A stretch of DNA of 39,495 bases from Rickettsiales bacterium (GCA_002729235.1 PBTY01000012.1:30558-70052); one strand, 5' to 3'. Shown: positions 1-10,467, numbered from the stretch's first letter. Notes: generated by a model not told the origin, from the sequence alone. Numbers and translations: made by a program.

Positions 1-1062
1 TGCAACAACGGCATTGCGAATTGCCCGATTAACTCTGCCTCCGTTGAATAGATTGAAGCTTAGGGTAAAATTAGCAAAATAGGTACCTGAATTAGAAACC
101 AAAGGCTCTGGTGGATTTTGATAATCTGGATTAGGACCATTATAGGACGCATTGGTGAGATCAGACACATTTCTATTCCAATTATATCCCCCATTGAAGC
201 TTAAAGTTGGATAAAGGTCTGCTTTGTTCTGTTTAACCTGTGCTTCCAAAATGGATTGAGAAATGTATATTTTCTTGATGTCTACATTTTCCGATAGCAT
301 AGCCTTACTTAGTTCATCAAATTGATATTGCTGCTCCTCAAATTCCAAATCATCTGTAAATTCATAGTTCTGATTTAAATCTTCGCTCACCAGTAAAACA
401 TTCAAGCTTCTTACAGCATTTCTATAGATCAGGCCCTGATTAATGAAGTTTGTCGAATCGGTCAAATAATTATTTTCTTCCAAAAGCACGTCGCTCGTAA
501 CCGCACTCCCTAATTGATATTTAGTGTCTGTGTATCGAAAGCGATCTCTGCTCAAGCTCAATTGTGTCTGATAAGCATCTAGACGATCTTTTTCCAAAAC
601 CGCATTGTAATACGCCAAAATGATTGCCTGCAGTGTATTAGCAATAACCACATCTGCATTCTGCATAGATTCTGCTTCCAATTGCTCCAATCGCCTTTTA
701 CTAATGATCGCCTTATTACCTTGAAAAATCGTCCAATTAATATTTAGAGAAGGAGTAAGTCCGTATGTTCTCTGATCATCTAGCTCAAACCCCGGGAATA
801 ATTGTCCACCAAAAAACTGATTATCGGATTGTTGATTTCGGATATTATTCTGACTGGCAACATCCAATCTTATGGTCGGAAGAATCCCCGCCTCTCCCCA
901 ACTATTGTTGTTTTGTGAGGTGATGACATTCTTTTGTTCTATTCGAATATCATAATTCCTTTCCAACCCAATCTGTATGGCGTCAGATAGTGACAGAGGT
1001 TGCTGAGCAAATAAACTCCCAGCGCCACATAATATGGTGATTAATAAAGTGAAGTACTTCAT
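1..1062 (-). CDS. TolC-family outer membrane efflux channel (C-terminus cut by window edge)
   Basis: The reading frame is open from an ATG at 1062 down to base 1, giving at least 354 residues, and continues outside the window. The N-terminus is a signal peptide (MKYFTLLITILCGAGSLFAQ) followed by PLSLSDAIQIGLERNYDIRI, the usual opening of the TolC/OEP fold, in which a long helical region alternates with short beta-barrel strands. The protein would form the outer-membrane exit duct of a tripartite pump. It starts 25 bases after the stop of the RND pump gene and follows the adaptor and pump on the same strand, so the three form an operon. Substrate cannot be read from the sequence. Confidence 0.85.
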   Translation of the reverse strand, partial: MKYFTLLITILCGAGSLFAQQPLSLSDAIQIGLERNYDIRIEQKNVITSQNNNSWGEAGILPTIRLDVASQNNIRNQQSDNQFFGGQLFPGFELDDQRTYGLTPSLNINWTIFQGNKAIISKRRLEQLEAESMQNADVVIANTLQAIILAYYNAVLEKDRLDAYQTQLSLSRDRFRYTDTKYQLGSAVTSDVLLEENNYLTDSTNFINQGLIYRNAVRSLNVLLVSEDLNQNYEFTDDLEFEEQQYQFDELSKAMLSENVDIKKIYISQSILEAQVKQNKADLYPTLSFNGGYNWNRNVSDLTNASYNGPNPDYQNPPEPLVSNSGTYFANFTLSFNLFNGGRVNRAIRNAVVA

Positions 1063-1087
1063 TATAAATTTCTTAGGTTAAAATGAT

Positions 1088-4000
1088 TTAAGCAGATTCT
1101 CTGTATTCTTCCAGGCGCTCTTCATCCATTAGCACTCGTTCTACCTCTTCACGGCTTGGTTTTTGCCCCGTCCAGAGCCATTTAAAGGCTCGTCTTACAT
1201 CGTTGAAGAATAATATGAGCACTGGAAAAAACACCAGAATAATAAAGGTTCCTATCAAAACTCCATAAGCAACAGAGATCGCCATTGGAATCAGGAACTG
1301 TGCCTGGAAACTTGTTTCCTTAATCAATGGATATAGCCCCAAAACAGTGGTCAACGAAGTGAGCATAATGGCTCTAAATCTTGAAAGACCAGCTTCGTAG
1401 GCAGCCTCATAAACGGTATACCCTTCATCTTTGACCAGCGAATTGAACTTTGATAAGAAAACCACCGCATCGTTGATAATTACGCCAGACAAAGCCACCA
1501 TTCCCCAAACCGACAATAAGGATACTGGCAACTCTCTATTACTAATCCATGATTCTATTCCATGACCAAACATAGCTCCAAACCATCCAAGCGGGATCAT
1601 CAACGTAATAAGCAAAGCCTGATAGAATGACCTAAAAGTGATCATTAGAATAAAGAAAATCAGCAGAAATGCTCCACCAAAGAACATCCCGATTTCCTTA
1701 CCTGCTCTGGCACTCTCCTTGGATTGTCCGCCATAGTCCACACTCACAGTTGGAAACTGAGCCTGAAGTTGTGGTATGATTGTGTTCTGGATTTTCTCTA
1801 AAATTGGAGGCACTTCAGCGAATGGATCTTGAAGATCTGCCTCCACAGTTACAGCACGAGAGGAATTAAAGTGTTTGATCCCGCTCACGCCTCGCTCTAT
1901 TCGGTAGTCAGCCACTTGATTCAATGGAAACTCTTGACCTGATGATGTCTTCACTTTGATATCCTCCACCTGACTAATGCTCTGACGATCACTTTTTGGG
2001 TATCTCACCCAAACGCGCAGTTCATCATCACCTTTCATAAAACGCTGTGCTTCCTCACCAAAGAATCCTTGTCGTAGTTGATTGGTAATGTCATTGTGCG
2101 TTAACCCAAGGAAATAGGCCTCTGGTCTCAAGTCAAACAACATTTCTCTCCTACCAATTGGTACGTTATCCTGAATTTCCTTTAAGTCAGGAATATTAGC
2201 CAATTCCTTTTTCAAAAATTCTTTCGCCTCTCCAAGCTCTTCATAGTTTTTACCAAGAAGCATTACTGAAACTGGCTTACCCCAGCGGTTACCGCCACCA
2301 ATACTGAATTTCTCAGCCTCTGGAACCGGACCAATCTCCTTTCGTATTTTATTGATCAAGTCGAACTGATTGATTCCATAAGGATCTAGTTCGTCATACA
2401 TTACATTCACATTACCCGCATGAGAACCACTCTCACCATCACCAGAGAAGCCAACGTTGGTGAATGTATAAGTGACGATATCATTATCTACTTCGAATTC
2501 CTGCTTCAGTTCATCATTGACTTTCCAAACAGCATCGTTAAATCTCTCTAAATAGGCTTCAACTTTTTGCTCACGTTCACCAGGTTTGAAACTAATATTG
2601 ATATTGAAGCTATTGAATGGGATCTGTGGGAAGAAGGTGGCTTTTATTTGACCTCCCCTAAGTAGCCCAACAATTACAACCAAAAAACCTACCAGTACCG
2701 ACATAGAAACCAAACGATGCTGCATCGCGAAACTCAAAGTCCTACCATAGATTTTGATACGCATGTAATCAATGAATCCATTCAGCACCTTTCTGATTTT
2801 ATAGCTTCGTGTGTCTTCTTTCTTCACACTTAGCACCTTCTTACTGGCCAAATGAGCTGGCAGAATGAAGAATGCTTCCAACAGTGAAAAGGCTAAACTG
2901 AAAATCACCACATAAGCCATGTCTTTTAAGAACTCAAACCCGCCAGTTAACAATAAAAGAGGAAGGAATGCAACGATAGTAGTAAGTACCGAAGTAAACA
3001 CTGCAGGAACCACTTCCAAAGTACCACGTACAGCCGCTTGAATAGGGTTTTTACTCTTCTCAAAATGGGTATAAATATTCTCCGCAATTACAATTCCATC
3101 ATCTACCAAAATTCCAATTACCAGAATCATCCCAAATAGCGAAATCATATTTACTGTTAGCCCAACAAAGGAACCAAGAATGAACATCCCTAGAAATGAG
3201 GATGGAATTCCCCAAGCCACCCAAAACGATAATCGTAAGCTCAAGAACAAACCCAATGAAATCAGAACAAGCACTAGTCCCACAATACCATTAGAAGTCA
3301 ACAAGTCAAGGCGCTGATTCAGCATATTGTTGAAATCCCAGGTGGTAGTAAGTTCCACTGCATCATGTTCATCATTGAACTTCGTCACGTATTCACTTAC
3401 AGCTTCAGAGATTTGAGTCAAATCTTCTGTCTCCAATTTTCTTACTTCAAGAAAAACCGCTTCCCGGCCGTTGAGCAGGCCTTTACTAGGTTCGTCTGCA
3501 AACTGCTCTTTAATAGTAGCAATGTCTCTAAGGCGAAGTTTGGTACCATCTGTATTGCTTCTTACAATAATATCAGCGATATCATCTGCATCTGTTTGTT
3601 TCGCTTTGGATCTGATCAAGATCTCTTCCTTGCTTCCTTTAATCGACCCAGCGGAAATATCCCGGTTGTTTAACCGTACCGCACTTACTACCTGATCAAA
3701 GGTTAGATTGTATCTTCTCAATGTTTCCTCCGAAACTTCAATAGAGATTTCTAATGCCGGGAAACCAGAAACATTTATCTGACTTATAAAACCAGTCGCC
3801 ATTAGGTCATCCTCAATCTGTTCAGCATACTCCTTTAAGGTTTTCAAACTCACATCTCCTGTGAGTCCTAACCATTGTGCTGTAGATCGCTGACGTTGCT
3901 TGAAAATAATAGGTTTCTCTGCTCCTGCAGGAAAAGACGAAATGCCGTCTACTGCATTCTTGACTTCCGTATAGATTTCATCAATATCATAATTATCAAG

Positions 4001-4297
4001 GGTCAGAATGCTAATGCTCGCTACATTCTCTGATGAAGTAGAGGTCAACTCATCAATACCAGCTGTAGATTTAAGCGATTCCTCAATCTTAGTAGTCACC
4101 CCTTCTTCCATCTCCTCAGGAGAGGCACCCGGATAAGCCACAGTGATATTGATCACTCTGTCCTTTGCCGTTGGGAAAAAAGACATTTTGGTATTTAAAA
4201 AACTTACTACTCCTCCGATGATCGTTAGAGCAATAAGAATGTTTGCCAGTATTGGGTACTTTACAAAATAGGCAACTAAACCTTTTATAGAATTCAT
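1088..4297 (-). CDS. RND-family efflux pump, inner-membrane subunit (AcrB/HAE1-like)
   Basis: This 1069-residue protein has the size and layout of a complete RND permease: an N-terminal membrane helix (about residues 8-30), a large periplasmic porter/docking domain, helices from about 333, a second periplasmic domain and a second helix bundle to the C-terminus. Helix 4 carries ILVDDGIVIAEN with the Asp pair D399-D400 that relays protons in AcrB. The second half has the matching GVIINDAVVFLSKF segment. It exports substrates from the periplasm or inner leaflet using proton influx. It lies 12 bases after the adaptor gene and before the TolC-like gene. Drug, lipid or metal specificity is unknown; there is no obvious methionine-rich metal motif. 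Confidence 0.92.
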   Translation of the reverse strand: MNSIKGLVAYFVKYPILANILIALTIIGGVVSFLNTKMSFFPTAKDRVINITVAYPGASPEEMEEGVTTKIEESLKSTAGIDELTSTSSENVASISILTLDNYDIDEIYTEVKNAVDGISSFPAGAEKPIIFKQRQRSTAQWLGLTGDVSLKTLKEYAEQIEDDLMATGFISQINVSGFPALEISIEVSEETLRRYNLTFDQVVSAVRLNNRDISAGSIKGSKEEILIRSKAKQTDADDIADIIVRSNTDGTKLRLRDIATIKEQFADEPSKGLLNGREAVFLEVRKLETEDLTQISEAVSEYVTKFNDEHDAVELTTTWDFNNMLNQRLDLLTSNGIVGLVLVLISLGLFLSLRLSFWVAWGIPSSFLGMFILGSFVGLTVNMISLFGMILVIGILVDDGIVIAENIYTHFEKSKNPIQAAVRGTLEVVPAVFTSVLTTIVAFLPLLLLTGGFEFLKDMAYVVIFSLAFSLLEAFFILPAHLASKKVLSVKKEDTRSYKIRKVLNGFIDYMRIKIYGRTLSFAMQHRLVSMSVLVGFLVVIVGLLRGGQIKATFFPQIPFNSFNINISFKPGEREQKVEAYLERFNDAVWKVNDELKQEFEVDNDIVTYTFTNVGFSGDGESGSHAGNVNVMYDELDPYGINQFDLINKIRKEIGPVPEAEKFSIGGGNRWGKPVSVMLLGKNYEELGEAKEFLKKELANIPDLKEIQDNVPIGRREMLFDLRPEAYFLGLTHNDITNQLRQGFFGEEAQRFMKGDDELRVWVRYPKSDRQSISQVEDIKVKTSSGQEFPLNQVADYRIERGVSGIKHFNSSRAVTVEADLQDPFAEVPPILEKIQNTIIPQLQAQFPTVSVDYGGQSKESARAGKEIGMFFGGAFLLIFFILMITFRSFYQALLITLMIPLGWFGAMFGHGIESWISNRELPVSLLSVWGMVALSGVIINDAVVFLSKFNSLVKDEGYTVYEAAYEAGLSRFRAIMLTSLTTVLGLYPLIKETSFQAQFLIPMAISVAYGVLIGTFIILVFFPVLILFFNDVRRAFKWLWTGQKPSREEVERVLMDEERLEEYRESA

Positions 4298-4309
4298 TTG
4301 CTTGAAGAT

Positions 4310-5476
4310 TTAGTTTGATCCTGCACTACTACTTAACTCCATATTGATGTCCTTCTTCTCAGATTTGAACACCACCATATTATTATGTGCATTGACCAAA
4401 GGCTCAACCACAAGGTCTTCACCTTCATTCAACCCACTGATAACAACATTCTCTTCCATGGTTCTATGTACAAAAACCTGTTTGACCTTAAGCAGTGTAT
4501 CTTCAACTACATACACCTCATTGGTATTGTAAAGCACATTTCTTGGGATGAGCATTCCGTCTGTCACTGTACTCGCTGGAATGGCTGACTGTAGGAATTG
4601 CCCGTCATAGATTTTCTGCTTTCCTGGATCAATTGTCAAATAGACATCCACTGATTGGGTATTTTGATTGACAAAGTCACTGATTCGCGCTACCTCTCCA
4701 GTCCATTTCTGTTGTGTCTCACTGGAGTAAATCTCCGCAGGAGCTCCTACCTGAACCCAAGGAATATCTCTGGTTTCCACCGCTACTTTCAGTTCGTGCA
4801 ATCCTGTTCGGATGATTGTCCCAATCTTAGTCCCAGGATTAATAAAGGCACCAGACTCCATGTTTACCTCAGAGATACTTCCATCAAATGGTGCATAATA
4901 TCTGTGTTTTCGTAGACGTTCTTCAGCACTCTTAATCGTGTAATAAGTAGAATAAATTCCTTTGGTTGCCAGGAAGGTCTTTTCCTTGTTTGATTTCAAT
5001 TCTGGTAACTCTGGCAGATTTTTCTCAATATCTATACTGGAGAAGTAAGTCTCCCAATTACTAAAATTATCGTTGTAGTCAATCTTTAAATCAGGCAGTA
5101 TTGCGGCTATGTCTCTAAGAAAATTACTTTTCTGTGACTTCAAAGTCAACGATGCCTCTGTATCATCTACATAAAACAACAGAGTGCCCTTCTTGAAATT
5201 TTGACCTTCTTTCAATCGGATATTTCCTTGAAACATGCGTCCAGACACCTCCGACAAAAGATCAAGTGACTGTGCCGTTTCCACTCTACCAAAAGCGGAG
5301 ATATAGGTTTTAATATCATTGTAGGCCACCGCCTTTGTCTCCACATACTTTTTTGAAACAGGTGCTTTTTTTACTTCGGGAGCCTCTTTCAAGCTTGCAA
5401 AAAATTGAGAAAGAACAAATGCAAACACCAAAATCCCAGCGGGAACGCTTAGGATTATCCATTGCCTCTTCTTCAT
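4310..5476 (-). CDS. RND efflux periplasmic adaptor (membrane fusion protein)
   Basis: The 388-residue product starts with a membrane anchor (about residues 7-28, no lipobox) and continues into the HlyD/AcrA-type order: a barrel-sandwich lipoyl half (around 60-105, SGRMFQGNIRLKEGQNFKKG), a helical hairpin (about 108-195), the second lipoyl half (YYAPFDGSISEVNMESGAFI), a beta-barrel domain and a membrane-proximal domain. It would join the pump at 1088-4297 to the TolC-like channel. It is the first gene of the operon and starts head-to-head with msrB at 5632; the roughly 155-base gap must hold both promoters. The hairpin part is short and unusual in sequence, so the class is clear but the closest subfamily is not. 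Confidence 0.88.
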   Translation of the reverse strand: MKKRQWIILSVPAGILVFAFVLSQFFASLKEAPEVKKAPVSKKYVETKAVAYNDIKTYISAFGRVETAQSLDLLSEVSGRMFQGNIRLKEGQNFKKGTLLFYVDDTEASLTLKSQKSNFLRDIAAILPDLKIDYNDNFSNWETYFSSIDIEKNLPELPELKSNKEKTFLATKGIYSTYYTIKSAEERLRKHRYYAPFDGSISEVNMESGAFINPGTKIGTIIRTGLHELKVAVETRDIPWVQVGAPAEIYSSETQQKWTGEVARISDFVNQNTQSVDVYLTIDPGKQKIYDGQFLQSAIPASTVTDGMLIPRNVLYNTNEVYVVEDTLLKVKQVFVHRTMEENVVISGLNEGEDLVVEPLVNAHNNMVVFKSEKKDINMELSSSAGSN

Positions 5477-5571
5477 GTCGTTCAGTTCGTGTTAGTGATT
5501 TTTCAAAAAGTCATGTGATTTAAAGGATTTTGGAATTTTTGTTGCGAAAAAATGTACATTATTGATAAACG

Positions 5572-5601
5572 GGCAATTTTCAGTTGCGAACCGTAGATTT
5601 G
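5572..5601 (+). promoter_or_regulatory. Bacteroidota-type promoter for msrB
   Basis: TTG at 5572-5574 is followed after 19 bases by TAGATTTG at 5594-5601, a full match to the TAnnTTTG -7 element of Bacteroidota. It predicts a transcript start near 5608 and a short leader before the ATG at 5632, which also argues against the upstream in-frame TTG at 5584 as start codon. Confidence 0.6.
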
Positions 5602-5631
5602 ATATTCATAAGGCACGAGAGAATTACATCA

Positions 5632-6036
5632 ATGGACAAGATTAAAAAATCAGAAGAGCAGTGGAAACAAGAGTTAACCTCTGAGCAATATCGTATTTTG
5701 AGAGAAAAAGGAACCGAGAGAGCGTGGACCGGAGAATTGCTTGACAATAAAGAATATGGAAAATATTCTTGCGCTGCTTGTGGAAATGAGCTTTTCGTTT
5801 CAGATACCAAGTTTGATTCAGGCTGTGGATGGCCGAGCTTCTTTTCACCTGTTGCGAAAAATGCCGTAGAGTATCATATGGACAAATCCTTTGGAATGAT
5901 TCGTACCGAGGTTACCTGCGGTAAATGTGACGGTCATCTTGGGCATGTCTTTCATGATGGACCTCCCCCAACCGGCGAAAGATATTGTATGAACAGTGGA
6001 GCATTGATATTCACGCCAATATCTGACCGTTCGTAA
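5632..6036 (+). CDS. msrB: Peptide-methionine (R)-S-oxide reductase MsrB, cytosolic
   Basis: This 134-residue MsrB reduces the R-epimer of methionine sulfoxide in proteins. Visible features are the zinc pair C47-x2-C50 (SCAAC) and C96-x2-C99 (CGKC), the resolving-cysteine region [10 protein letters not shown] with C65, and the catalytic C119 in GERYCMNS. There is no signal peptide, so it acts in the cytosol. The frame is open upstream to a TTG at 5584, but the protein family begins near the ATG at 5632 and the promoter overlaps the upstream part. A second MsrB, a lipoprotein, is encoded at 10571; the pair would cover both compartments. There is no MsrA in the window. Confidence 0.93.
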   Translation: MDKIKKSEEQWKQELTSEQYRILREKGTERAWTGELLDNKEYGKYSCAACGNELFVSDTKFDSGCGWPSFFSPVAKNAVEYHMDKSFGMIRTEVTCGKCDGHLGHVFHDGPPPTGERYCMNSGALIFTPISDRS

Positions 6037-6100
6037 AACTTATTTTCAGAACGAGTGAAAGTTGGATACTTTTATTGGTCACACACCCAATGTAACCATT

Positions 6101-9100
6101 ATGAAGTTGAAAGTATCTGTTTTCACCCTTTTAGCAATTCTTATAATTCTAGGAGCGGAAGCTCAAAAGCGCAAGAAATCACCAAGTAGTACACTCTCCT
6201 ATCCTGAGGAACTTTATGGAGGTCTGGAGTGGAGAAATGTTGGTCCCTTCCGAGGTGGACGTTCAGCAGCGGTAACCGGTGTTCCCGGCAAACCAAACCT
6301 CTACTATTTTGGATCCACTGGCGGTGGTGTCTGGAAGTCAAATGACGCAGGAAATACCTGGGAAAATATTTCGGACGGCTACTTCGGAGGCTCCATAGGA
6401 GCTGTGGCGGTTAGTGATTGGGATCCCAATGTAATTTATGTTGGTGGTGGTGAAAAAACCGTACGAGGTAATGTATCCTATGGCTATGGCATGTGGAAGT
6501 CAGTTGATGCTGGTAAAACCTGGTCCGAAATTGGTTTAAAAAATTCCAAACATATTCCTAGGATTAAAATTCACCCTAAAAATCCTGATCTTGTTTATGC
6601 TGCAGTTTTAGGTGATTTATTCAAACCTACTTCTGAGAGGGGTATTTACAGATCCAAAGATGGAGGTGTGACCTGGGAGAAAATCTTATTTGCAAATGAT
6701 AACGCTGGTTTTGTAGACCTGGTAATGGATCCAACCAATCCTCGCGTATTGTATGCATCAAGCTGGAGAATCAAGAGAACACCTTATAGCCTGGAAAGTG
6801 GAGGTGAAGGTTCTGCCCTTTGGAAAAGTACCGATGGTGGCAATACATGGACCAATCTTTCCAAAAATGACGGTTTGCCAGAAGGTATCTGGGGGATTTC
6901 GGCGGTGACGATATCCCCTATGAACTCAGACAGGGTGTGGGCACTAATTGAAAACAAAGATGGAGGAGTATATCGATCTGATGATGCCGGCAAAACATGG
7001 AGAAAAACGAACAGTAGTCGCTCACTTAGACAGAGAGCTTGGTATTACACCAGAATCTACGCGGACACTCAGGACGAAAACATGGTTTACGTCTTGAATG
7101 TTAATTATCATGTATCCAAAGATGGTGGAAAGACCTTTGAAGCAAGTAATGCACCTCATGGCGATCATCATGACCTCTGGATTGATCCATCTGACAATCA
7201 GCGTATGATTATTGGAGATGATGGTGGTGCTCAAATATCATTCGATGCAGGTAAAAACTGGTCGACTTACTATAATCAGCCTACATCACAATTCTACCGG
7301 GTGGTAACAGACAATGCATTCCCATATAGAATTTATGGAGCGCAGCAGGATAACTCAACAGTGAGAATTGCTCATAGAACTTCTGGCCGCTTCATTGGTG
7401 AAAGTGATTGGGAATCCACCGCAGGTGGTGAGAGTGCTCATCTAGCAATAGACCCTACCAATGATGAAATCGTGTATGGTGGAAGCTATGATGGCTTTTT
7501 AACCCGCTACAACCATGAAACTGAAGAAACTCAGGCCGTAAATGTGTGGCCCGACAATCCAATGGGATGGGGTGCAGAAGGAATGAAGTATAGATTTCAA
7601 TGGAACTTCCCAATCTTCTTCTCTCCTAACAACCCCAAAAAGCTATACGCTGCCTCCAACCATTTACACATGACAACTGATGGTGGAAACTCATGGGAAC
7701 TGATCAGTCCTGACCTTACAACCAACGACACCACTAAATTAGGATCATCAGGTGGCCCGATTACCAAAGACAACACTTCAGTCGAATACTACTGTACCAT
7801 TTTTGCTGCAGCCGAATCCCAGCATGAAGAAGGAGTTATTTACACAGGATCTGATGATGGTTTGATACACCTCACCAAAGATGGAGGTACTAACTGGAGC
7901 AATATTACTCCTCCAGACTTACCAAAATGGACAATGATCAACAGTATTGAGGTCGACCCTTTCAACAAAGGGGGGATGCTATTTGCAGGTACAAGATACA
8001 AGCTAGGAGATTACCAACCTTATCTGTACCTGACTAAAGATTATGGAGCTACATGGACTAAAATCACTTCAGGTATTCCATCAGATCATTTTACCCGGGT
8101 AGTAAGAGCTGATCCAGGAAGAGAAGGTTTACTATATGCCGGAACAGAAAGTGGCATGTACATCTCGTTCGACTATGGAGCATCATGGAAACCGTTCCAA
8201 ATGAACCTTCCTATTGTGCCTATTACAGATCTAACAATCAAAAACAATAACCTAATAGCTGCAACACAAGGTAGAGCCTTTTGGATGATAGATGACCTCA
8301 CTCCGCTTTATCAATTAAATGATCAGGTAACTCAATCCTCTTTCCATTTATTCAAACCGTTGGATTCTTATCGTATGGGCGGCGGCAATGGCAGAACTTC
8401 TAAAACTGCCGGAACTAACCACCCTGGAGGGGTATTAACCTATTTCTTCCTGAAAGACACTTCTTCCGTGGATACATTAGCACTTTCTTTCAAAGAATTG
8501 GATGGGTCTATCATCAAGACTTTTAGCAACTATCCGGATAAAAAAGCAAATGAAGAGAAGCTCGAGTTCAAAGAAGGCATGAACATGTTCAATTGGGACA
8601 TGATTTATGAGGATGCCAAGACATTCGATGGCATGATCCTCTGGTGGAGCAAAACAAGTGGCCCTATGGCAAGCCCAGGAAAATATACAGTAGAATTAGC
8701 TGTCAACGGCCAAACTCAATCACAGCAATTTGAACTAATCAAAGATCCAAGAAGTAGTGCTACAGAGGCAGACTTACGGGCTCAATTCGATTTCTTAATT
8801 GAGGTAAGAGACAAACTCAGTGAAACACATGAAGCAATTACCAACATTCGTAAAGCCAAAGCTAAAATCAACGACGTTACTAAATCATTGGATTCTGAAG
8901 AACATAAAGAATTGTTAGGCAAATCAAAAGATGTGGTGAAACGCATGTCTGCGATTGAAAAGGAACTTTATCAGACCAAAAATGAAAGTCGGCAGGACCC
9001 GCTGAATTTCCCTGTTAAATTGAATAATAAATTGGGTCACCTAGCTGCCTTGGTTTCTTATGGTGACAATGCACCAACGAAACAAGACTATGAATTCAAA

Positions 9101-9226
9101 GAGGAAATCATTGCAAAAATTGATATTCAACTGGAGGAATTATATGAAATTTTCAATAAAGAAATCAGCGAGATCAATCAATTAATAATTGAAAACAAAA
9201 TTCAGCTAATCGAGCTAGATGAATAA
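6101..9226 (+). CDS. Secreted BNR/sortilin-type beta-propeller protein
   Basis: The 1041-residue product starts with a signal peptide (MKLKVSVFTLLAILIILGAEAQ). The first about 720 residues contain at least ten Asp-box motifs of the S-x-D-x-G-x-T/S-W type (SNDAGNTW, SVDAGKTW, SKDGGVTW, STDGGNTW, SDDAGKTW, SFDAGKNW, TTDGGNSW, TKDYGATW, SFDYGASW), which build the VPS10/sortilin or exo-alpha-sialidase-like propeller. A beta-sandwich-like part follows, then a charged helical tail (about 890-1040). Bacteroidota have many such proteins, often labelled glycosyl hydrolase, but the repeats alone do not show an active site and a binding role is equally possible. An in-frame TTG at 6062 is rejected because the signal peptide starts at the ATG at 6101. 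Confidence 0.85.
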   Translation: MKLKVSVFTLLAILIILGAEAQKRKKSPSSTLSYPEELYGGLEWRNVGPFRGGRSAAVTGVPGKPNLYYFGSTGGGVWKSNDAGNTWENISDGYFGGSIGAVAVSDWDPNVIYVGGGEKTVRGNVSYGYGMWKSVDAGKTWSEIGLKNSKHIPRIKIHPKNPDLVYAAVLGDLFKPTSERGIYRSKDGGVTWEKILFANDNAGFVDLVMDPTNPRVLYASSWRIKRTPYSLESGGEGSALWKSTDGGNTWTNLSKNDGLPEGIWGISAVTISPMNSDRVWALIENKDGGVYRSDDAGKTWRKTNSSRSLRQRAWYYTRIYADTQDENMVYVLNVNYHVSKDGGKTFEASNAPHGDHHDLWIDPSDNQRMIIGDDGGAQISFDAGKNWSTYYNQPTSQFYRVVTDNAFPYRIYGAQQDNSTVRIAHRTSGRFIGESDWESTAGGESAHLAIDPTNDEIVYGGSYDGFLTRYNHETEETQAVNVWPDNPMGWGAEGMKYRFQWNFPIFFSPNNPKKLYAASNHLHMTTDGGNSWELISPDLTTNDTTKLGSSGGPITKDNTSVEYYCTIFAAAESQHEEGVIYTGSDDGLIHLTKDGGTNWSNITPPDLPKWTMINSIEVDPFNKGGMLFAGTRYKLGDYQPYLYLTKDYGATWTKITSGIPSDHFTRVVRADPGREGLLYAGTESGMYISFDYGASWKPFQMNLPIVPITDLTIKNNNLIAATQGRAFWMIDDLTPLYQLNDQVTQSSFHLFKPLDSYRMGGGNGRTSKTAGTNHPGGVLTYFFLKDTSSVDTLALSFKELDGSIIKTFSNYPDKKANEEKLEFKEGMNMFNWDMIYEDAKTFDGMILWWSKTSGPMASPGKYTVELAVNGQTQSQQFELIKDPRSSATEADLRAQFDFLIEVRDKLSETHEAITNIRKAKAKINDVTKSLDSEEHKELLGKSKDVVKRMSAIEKELYQTKNESRQDPLNFPVKLNNKLGHLAALVSYGDNAPTKQDYEFKEEIIAKIDIQLEELYEIFNKEISEINQLIIENKIQLIELDE

Positions 9227-9267
9227 ACGAAATTGGTCATATTTGTGTGCAAACACAATATTTGATC

Positions 9268-10467
9268 ATGTATAACGTTGTAATAATTGGTGGTGGAATA
9301 GTGGGATTGGCTTCGGCTTTGAAGATCAAAGAGGCCAACCCCAAACTACGTGTAGCTGTAGTGGAGAAGGAGAAAGACCTTGCCATGCACCAGACAGGAC
9401 ATAACAGTGGAGTGATCCATTCTGGACTCTACTACAAACCTGGTAGCTTAAAAGCGAAGAATTGCGTAGATGGCTATAATCAACTGATCAGATTCTGTGA
9501 TGAAGAGGAGATTAATTACGAGCTCTGTGGCAAAATTGTAGTTGCCACGAATGAAGCCCAACTTCCTACTTTGAACATGCTTTATGATCGAGGTGTACAG
9601 AATGGACTTACTGGAATGAAAAAACTGGTGAGGGATGAACTGAAATCCTATGAACCATATGTGAATGGAGTGCAGGGTATTTTTGTTCCTCAAACTGGAA
9701 TCATTGATTACAAAGCAGTAGCCTACAAATATGCGGAGAAGATCAGGCATTTCAATGGTGATATTTTCCCTGACAATAAGGTTACTGACATAAAAGAAAC
9801 AAATGGTTTTATTCAGGTAGTGACTAACAGACAAACACTAACTACTCGACTGGTTATTAACTGTACAGGACTCTTTTCTGATAAAATCGCCAAATTAACT
9901 GGCGTTCCAGTAAACTATCGAATTATACCTTTCAGAGGCGAGTACTTTAAAATCAAGCCTGAAAAGCAGCATTTGGTTAAAAACTTAATCTATCCGGTTC
10001 CAGACCCTAATTTCCCATTCCTTGGTGTACACTTCACACGGATGATTAATGGAGGAATTGAAGCAGGTCCTAATGCGGTTTTAGCGTACAAAAGAGAGGG
10101 ATATACTAAAAGTGATATCAGTCTTGGAGATCTTGCTGGTAGCCTTGGTTGGAAAGGATTCCGAAAAGTAGCAGGTAAATATTGGAAAACAGGTCTGGGA
10201 GAATTCTACAGATCATATTCCAAAAATGCATTTACCAAAGCGCTACAAGAGTTATTACCTGATATACAAAAGTCTGACTTGGAACCGGGTGGATCTGGTG
10301 TTAGAGCCCAGGCTTGCGATCGTGATGGTGGTCTAATTGATGATTTCTTGATACTAGAAAGTGAAAAGGTAATCAATGTAGGTAATGCCCCATCGCCTGC
10401 TGCTACTTCGTCACTAGCGATTGGTGATCACGTTGCAGGATTGGCATTGAAGCGATTTGATCGCTAA
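9268..10467 (+). CDS. lhgO: L-2-hydroxyglutarate oxidase/dehydrogenase (FAD)
   Basis: The 399-residue protein is a DAO-family flavoenzyme. Its N-terminus has the dinucleotide-binding motif VVIIGGGIVGLASALK and an FAD-ribose acid further on (VVEKEKDLA). The segment HQTGHNSGVIHSGLYYKPGS is the hallmark of L-2-hydroxyglutarate oxidases, and GSGVRAQACDRDGGLIDDF and NAPSPAATSSLAIGDHVA near the C-terminus also fit. It oxidises L-2-hydroxyglutarate, a by-product of malate dehydrogenase, to 2-oxoglutarate and passes electrons to the respiratory chain. The frame is open to a GTG at 9247, but the ATG at 9268 leaves the flavin-binding strand directly at the N-terminus, as is usual. It lies 41 bases after the propeller gene on the same strand. 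Confidence 0.93.
   Translation: MYNVVIIGGGIVGLASALKIKEANPKLRVAVVEKEKDLAMHQTGHNSGVIHSGLYYKPGSLKAKNCVDGYNQLIRFCDEEEINYELCGKIVVATNEAQLPTLNMLYDRGVQNGLTGMKKLVRDELKSYEPYVNGVQGIFVPQTGIIDYKAVAYKYAEKIRHFNGDIFPDNKVTDIKETNGFIQVVTNRQTLTTRLVINCTGLFSDKIAKLTGVPVNYRIIPFRGEYFKIKPEKQHLVKNLIYPVPDPNFPFLGVHFTRMINGGIEAGPNAVLAYKREGYTKSDISLGDLAGSLGWKGFRKVAGKYWKTGLGEFYRSYSKNAFTKALQELLPDIQKSDLEPGGSGVRAQACDRDGGLIDDFLILESEKVINVGNAPSPAATSSLAIGDHVAGLALKRFDR

Noticed and set aside
5584-5631. TTG-started extension of msrB
   Set aside because: It overlaps the predicted -7 element and adds residues not seen in the family.
9448-9834. 128-codon open frame on the minus strand inside lhgO
   Set aside because: Antisense shadow of a conserved flavoenzyme; composition is not protein-like.
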